Below, in pieces: positions 6,228 to 8,396 of a DNA stretch of 8,396 bases. The stretch comes from an uncultured Acholeplasmataceae bacterium (lineage in GTDB: Bacteria > Bacillota_I > Bacilli_A > Acholeplasmatales > Acholeplasmataceae). The stretch's first letter is position 1, and each line of letters starts with the position of its first letter. The position numbers and the translations under genes are program-made. The stretch is from contig CAMOAP010000002.1 of the NCBI GenBank assembly GCA_946577115.1, positions 1 to 8,396 on the forward strand, in the 5' to 3' direction. The notes beneath the pieces are model-generated. The model worked only from the letters and a program-made list of their open reading frames with translations. It had not been told where the DNA came from and ran no database searches.

Positions 6228-6320
6228 AGTTCTAACCAAACTACCAAACCAAAAAATAGCAATGCAAAACAATTAATCACCTAAACCAAACATATCTTTA
6301 TTATTGAGGGAGCTCAAAAA
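6228..6320 (+). other. C/A-rich, T-poor leader of topA
   Basis: This 93-bp gap differs from the T-rich spacers elsewhere: its first two-thirds is mainly A and C. ACCAAAC occurs three times (6235-6241, 6243-6249, 6285-6291). Such sequence is hard to fold as RNA and could keep the region before the ribosome site open. I see no promoter or terminator, which suggests read-through from rbgA. Confidence 0.4.
6304..6317 (+). promoter_or_regulatory. topA ribosome-binding site displayed in a hairpin loop
   Basis: The strong Shine-Dalgarno sequence GAGGGAG (6306-6312) is 8 nt before the topA ATG. TTGAG (6304-6308) and CTCAA (6313-6317) are perfect reverse complements, so a 5-bp stem would place the core GGAG (6309-6312) exactly in the tetraloop. 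This may present the site or tune it. Confidence 0.4.
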
Positions 6321-8264
6321 ATGAAATCAAAAGTTATTATAGTAGAATCTCCTGCTAAAACAAAAACTTTAAGCCGTTTTTTAAATGATGAATTTTTAAT
6401 TTTATCTTCTAAAGGTCATATTAGAGATTTGTCGCTAAAAGGCAAAAACAGAATGGGAATTGATATCGAAAAAGGCTTTATTCCTAAATACAGCATTATT
6501 AAAGAAAAAGATAACATTGTAGAAACTCTTATCCAAAAAACTAAAGGCAAAGAAGTTCTATTGGCAACTGATCCTGATCGCGAAGGAGAAGCAATTGCTT
6601 GGCATTTATCACAAATTCTTAATTTAGATTCCCAAAAAACTAATAGAATTGTTTTTCGAGAAATTACCAAAGAAGCAGTTTTAAAAGCTTTGCAACAACC
6701 TCGCAAAATCGATGAACTATTAGTATGTTCACAAGAAACTCGTAGAATGTTAGACCGCATTATTGGTTTTAAACTGTCGCGTTTGGTAAGAAGACTTAAA
6801 TCGCAATCAGCAGGAAGGGTGCAATCAGTTGCCCTTAAACTCATTGTTGATTTAGAAGAAAAAATAAAAGATTTTGTCCCTGAAGAATACTATATTATTA
6901 CTGCTTTTTTTAAAGATTTTCAAGCGGAATATCAAAATCCTTACAAAGAAAAAACTAAATCCCAAGAAGCTTTTACAATTGTTCAACAAATCACAGACAA
7001 ACCTTTTTTAGTTAAAGAATTAAAACAACGAGAATCCAAACAATTCCCCAAACCACCTTTTATTACATCTACCTTGCAACAAGAAGCCATTAACAGTCTA
7101 AATATGAATTCTAATCAAGTTATGAGAGTTGCTCAAAAACTTTATGAAGGAGTTGATATTTTAGGTGAATCTACAGGATTAATTACTTATATGAGAACAG
7201 ATTCGCAAAGGCTTGCAGACATTTTTGTTAAAAATGCTCAAAAATTAATTAAAAAAAAATATGGTAAAGAATATTTAGGCACTTACAAAACTAATAAAAA
7301 AAACCAGTCGCAAGACGCTCATGAAGCTATAAGACCTACTGATTTATCCAAAACACCCGAAAGTTTAGCCCCTTATCTTGATAAATACGAAAATAAACTT
7401 TATAAACTTATTTATCAAAGAACTTTGGCTTCTTTAATGTCGCCTGCCATATTTCACAAAACTCAAGTTTTTTTTGAAGTTGCAAACCATCTTTTTTTAA
7501 CTGAAAGTTTGATAAAAACTTTTGATGGCTATCAAAAACTTTTGCAAGATGTCACCAAAGACAAAATTATTCCTTTTTTTAAATTAAATGAAACTTATTT
7601 GCCTCAAGAAATCCAAAATTTACAAAAATTTACCAATCCTCCAGCACGTTTTTCTGAAGCCACCTTGATTAAAACTTTAGAAAAACTAAATATTGGGAGA
7701 CCTTCTACTTATTCTCAAATCATTTTTACCCTCAAAAAAAGAATTTATGTTGATTTAGTAGAAAAGCGTTTTTTTCCTACCGAACAAGGAATTTTGACCA
7801 CTAAAAACCTAGAATTGTTTTTTAAACAAATTATTGATGTTAAATATACTTCCAAAATGGAAGAAAATTTAGATAAAATATCTTCAGGAATAGTTAATAA
7901 TAAAGAATTATTGCAAGAATTTTATGATGCTTTTAAACAACTTTATCAAATAGCCGATCAAAAATTAGAAAAACCAAAAGATATCGAAACCGATCAAAAA
8001 TGTAATTTATGCAATGCCTCTTTACTCATTAAAAAAGGACGATATGGTAATTTTTTAGGTTGCAGTCGCTTTCCTGAATGTAAAAATATTACTTCTTTAA
8101 AAGAAAAAAAAAGCTCTTTAGAAACAAATCCTGATATGAAAACCGATCAAAAATGTAATTTATGCAATGCCTCTTTACTCATTAAAAAAGGACGATATGG
8201 TAATTTTTTAGGTTGCAGTCGCTTTCCTGAATGCAAAAATATTGTTAAAATTCAAAAAACTTAA
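6321..8264 (+). CDS. topA: DNA topoisomerase I (type IA)
   Basis: Topoisomerase I relaxes negative supercoils by cutting and rejoining one DNA strand through a tyrosine-DNA link. The 647-residue protein starts with the Toprim domain: Glu9 in VIIVESPAKT and the acidic triad Asp84-Asp86-Glu88 in ATDPDREGE bind the catalytic metal. SAGRVQSVAL (163-172) is a conserved type IA motif. The active-site tyrosine is Tyr290 in GLITYMRTDS, and DAHEAIRPTD follows at about 337-346. The C-terminus has two zinc ribbons of form C-x2-C-x16-C-x5-C (Cys561/564/581/587 and Cys612/615/632/638) that are identical over 34 residues and nearly so in DNA. The protein is somewhat shorter than B. subtilis TopA (about 691), and from memory that enzyme has more diverged ribbons. 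The ribosome site is strong (GAGGGAG, spacing 8). The gene follows rbgA by 93 bp without a visible terminator. Confidence 0.97.
   Translation: MKSKVIIVESPAKTKTLSRFLNDEFLILSSKGHIRDLSLKGKNRMGIDIEKGFIPKYSIIKEKDNIVETLIQKTKGKEVLLATDPDREGEAIAWHLSQILNLDSQKTNRIVFREITKEAVLKALQQPRKIDELLVCSQETRRMLDRIIGFKLSRLVRRLKSQSAGRVQSVALKLIVDLEEKIKDFVPEEYYIITAFFKDFQAEYQNPYKEKTKSQEAFTIVQQITDKPFLVKELKQRESKQFPKPPFITSTLQQEAINSLNMNSNQVMRVAQKLYEGVDILGESTGLITYMRTDSQRLADIFVKNAQKLIKKKYGKEYLGTYKTNKKNQSQDAHEAIRPTDLSKTPESLAPYLDKYENKLYKLIYQRTLASLMSPAIFHKTQVFFEVANHLFLTESLIKTFDGYQKLLQDVTKDKIIPFFKLNETYLPQEIQNLQKFTNPPARFSEATLIKTLEKLNIGRPSTYSQIIFTLKKRIYVDLVEKRFFPTEQGILTTKNLELFFKQIIDVKYTSKMEENLDKISSGIVNNKELLQEFYDAFKQLYQIADQKLEKPKDIETDQKCNLCNASLLIKKGRYGNFLGCSRFPECKNITSLKEKKSSLETNPDMKTDQKCNLCNASLLIKKGRYGNFLGCSRFPECKNIVKIQKT
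7987..8090 (+). repeat. In-frame direct repeat, copy 1 (TopA zinc ribbon 1)
   Basis: These 104 bp recur at 8140-8243 with a period of 153 bp (51 codons) and a single difference: T8081 versus C8234, a synonymous Cys codon change. The unit encodes a complete four-cysteine zinc ribbon. The 22 bases to the left (7965-7986) still match the corresponding bases of copy 2 at about 13 positions, so the homologous unit is longer than the near-identical core. Confidence 0.97.
8140..8243 (+). repeat. In-frame direct repeat, copy 2 (TopA zinc ribbon 2)
   Basis: Second copy of the 104-bp unit at 7987-8090, 103 of 104 bases identical. A 49-bp unlike linker (8091-8139) separates them, encoding a Lys/Glu/Ser-rich tether. 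The downstream flank diverges at once (A8091 versus G8244). The different flanks argue against a trivial assembly duplication. Confidence 0.97.
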
Positions 8265-8271
8265 GTTTTTT
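8254..8271 (+). terminator. Palindrome across the topA stop codon
   Basis: AAAAAACTT/AAGTTTTTT is a perfect 18-bp palindrome containing the TAA stop (8262-8264). As RNA it could form a 7-bp stem with loop TTAA, ending in a T7 run (8266-8272). It has the A-tract/hairpin/T-tract layout of a bidirectional terminator but only one G-C pair, so termination would be weak. Confidence 0.3.
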
Positions 8272-8333
8272 TGATTAAAAACATAAAAAATTTATTTTAT
8301 TATTTACAATATTTTAAAGTTATTTATATAAAA

Positions 8334-8363
8334 AAACAAGACTATCAATTTATAGTCTTGTTT
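8334..8363. terminator. Strong intrinsic terminator, probably bidirectional
   Basis: AAACAAGACTAT (8334-8345) and ATAGTCTTGTTT (8352-8363) form a perfect 12-bp stem around a 6-nt loop, the strongest hairpin in the window. It lies 69 bp after topA and would end that transcript. On the + strand the T-run after the stem is interrupted (GTTTAATTT). On the - strand the stem ends in G followed by seven T (complement of A8330-8336). The element therefore looks better as a terminator for a gene arriving from the right on the - strand. Confidence 0.8.
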
Positions 8364-8396
8364 AATTTATGCATTTATTTGAAACTTTTTGGTTGA

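Noticed and set aside
189..6272. 12-base word TTGTTTTGCATT at 189-200 and its reverse complement at 6261-6272
   Set aside because: Single 12-base matches of such low-complexity A/T-rich words are expected somewhere in a window of this size, and the contexts are unrelated.
6416..6844. 142-codon open frame on the - strand inside topA
   Set aside because: It is antisense to the highly conserved Toprim domain. Its composition mirrors the topA codons, and there is no plausible ribosome site.
8369..8396. ATG at 8369 opening a + strand frame (MHLFETFWL) to the window edge
   Set aside because: There is no Shine-Dalgarno sequence, it sits directly after the terminator stem, and only nine codons are visible.
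1..8396. tRNA or rRNA genes, CRISPR array, insertion sequence, phage genes, or phytoplasma secreted-effector genes
   Set aside because: I looked in all spacers and found no cloverleaf-like sequence, spaced repeat array, transposase or helicase fragment, or typical effector signal peptide. All larger frames are housekeeping genes or the one unknown protein.

Overview
The window is a very A+T-rich stretch of bacterial chromosome that carries housekeeping genes, almost certainly from a phytoplasma ('Candidatus Phytoplasma', Mollicutes, Acholeplasmatales). Three things support this. The proteins resemble those of low-GC Gram-positive bacteria (compared from memory with Bacillus subtilis RNase Y, YmdB, MiaA, EF-P, RbgA and TopA). 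The spacers consist almost entirely of A and T. UGA is a stop codon: ymdB ends in TGA, no gene contains an in-frame TGA, and the Trp codons checked are TGG. That excludes the Mycoplasma/Spiroplasma code and fits Acholeplasma or phytoplasma. The species assignment is inference.

Layout: all seven clear genes are on the + strand. Bases 1-290 are a spacer with a plausible promoter and a 15-codon upstream ORF whose stop overlaps the first candidate start of rny. Next come rny (RNase Y, 291-1877) and ymdB (phosphodiesterase, 1902-2663), in the same order as in B. subtilis. A 164-bp spacer with A/T hairpins and a C8 tract precedes miaA (2828-3703) and efp (3756-4325). A 218-bp spacer with a good promoter separates these from an unrecognised single-pass membrane protein gene (4544-5308). 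That gene is followed closely by rbgA/ylqF (5328-6227) and then topA (6321-8264). The window ends in a strong inverted repeat that should act as a terminator, and by its T-run better on the - strand.

Functionally the genes cover RNA turnover (rny, with ymdB), tRNA modification and translation quality (miaA, efp), large-subunit assembly (rbgA) and DNA supercoiling (topA). Three transcription units are likely: uORF-rny-ymdB, miaA-efp, and unknown gene-rbgA-topA. This is an inference from spacing, the promoter candidates and the lack of strong internal terminators.

I found no mobile element, CRISPR array, tRNA or rRNA, and no obvious new multi-gene system. The features most worth a second look are: a nearly perfect 104-bp in-frame duplication that gives TopA two identical zinc ribbons; a possible leader-peptide/Shine-Dalgarno hairpin control of rny; a C8 tract upstream of miaA; a non-canonical G4 motif in RbgA; and the unknown membrane protein.
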